From JBDTRY01 sp039931435 (GTDB lineage Bacteria; Acidobacteriota; Thermoanaerobaculia; Gp7-AA8): a stretch of 6,308 nt of DNA. Both the position numbers and the translations under genes were made by a program. The notes under the pieces are model-generated. The model saw nothing but the letters and a program-made list of their open reading frames with translations, did no database searches and was not told the origin of the DNA. The stretch is from contig JBDTRY010000223.1 of assembly GCA_039931435.1 (NCBI GenBank), forward strand, positions 1 through 6,308, given 5' to 3'. Shown here one piece after another: positions 6,264-6,308 of the stretch; within the stretch, counting starts at the first letter, position 1; each line of letters opens with the position of its first letter.

Positions 6264-6308
6264 CCCCTCATCCGGCTCGCTTCGCTCGCCACCTTCTCCC
6301 CGCAAGCG
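6264..6308 (+). repeat. possible fourth repeat family, cut by the window end
   Basis: CCCCTCATCCGGC, a GC-rich variable core (TCGCTTCGCTCG), then CCACCTTCTCCCCG resembles a common intergenic repeat type in GC-rich bacteria whose second half usually returns as the inverse. Only one side is visible here, so the assignment is tentative. No gene is seen between 6221 and 6263. Confidence 0.35.

Overview
This window looks like ordinary chromosomal DNA of a GC-rich, Gram-negative-type bacterium. It carries five genes that I can support, separated by intergenic gaps that are unusually rich in palindromic repeats. Three things suggest an Acidobacteriota-like or related lineage: the groESL operon controlled by a CIRCE operator (so an HrcA-type heat-shock circuit), the small secreted protein, and the dense GC-rich intergenic repeats. 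This assignment is an inference from style and was not tested by any search.

Layout from left to right. Positions 1-334 hold two tandem copies (about 95% identical) of a unit built around a roughly 105-bp element with inverted, self-palindromic ends. The duplicated unit includes the last codons of the neighbouring gene. Positions 317-997 (minus) encode a YhhQ/VUT-family queuosine-precursor transporter. Positions 1061-2146 (plus, GTG start) encode a CorA-type Mg2+ channel with a long basic C-terminal tail. These two genes are divergent, with only 63 bp between them. Positions 2270-2326 hold a near-consensus sigma70 promoter followed directly by a perfect CIRCE operator. These drive groES (2420-2713) and groEL (2786-4429), and transcription ends at a strong intrinsic terminator (4471-4504).

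Downstream of groEL, positions 4572-4856 contain seven short palindromes of two types in alternating order, arranged as an approximate mirror image about a centre near 4715-4725. A lone secreted-protein gene of unknown function follows (5015-5782). The last 500 bp (about 5828-6308) are a mosaic of repeats: a half copy and a full copy of a third family with GTCATTCCGAGCG-like arms, an inverted third copy of the element found at the left end of the window, and the start of a fourth repeat cut off by the window edge.

The genes do not form a single pathway. GroES and GroEL work together as the chaperonin. YhhQ and CorA are independent inner-membrane transporters, and the secreted protein stands alone. 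I saw no defence system, CRISPR array, transposase, tRNA or rRNA. The most interesting material is the repeat architecture: three structured repeat families within 6.3 kb, one of them caught duplicating together with a gene's 3' end.
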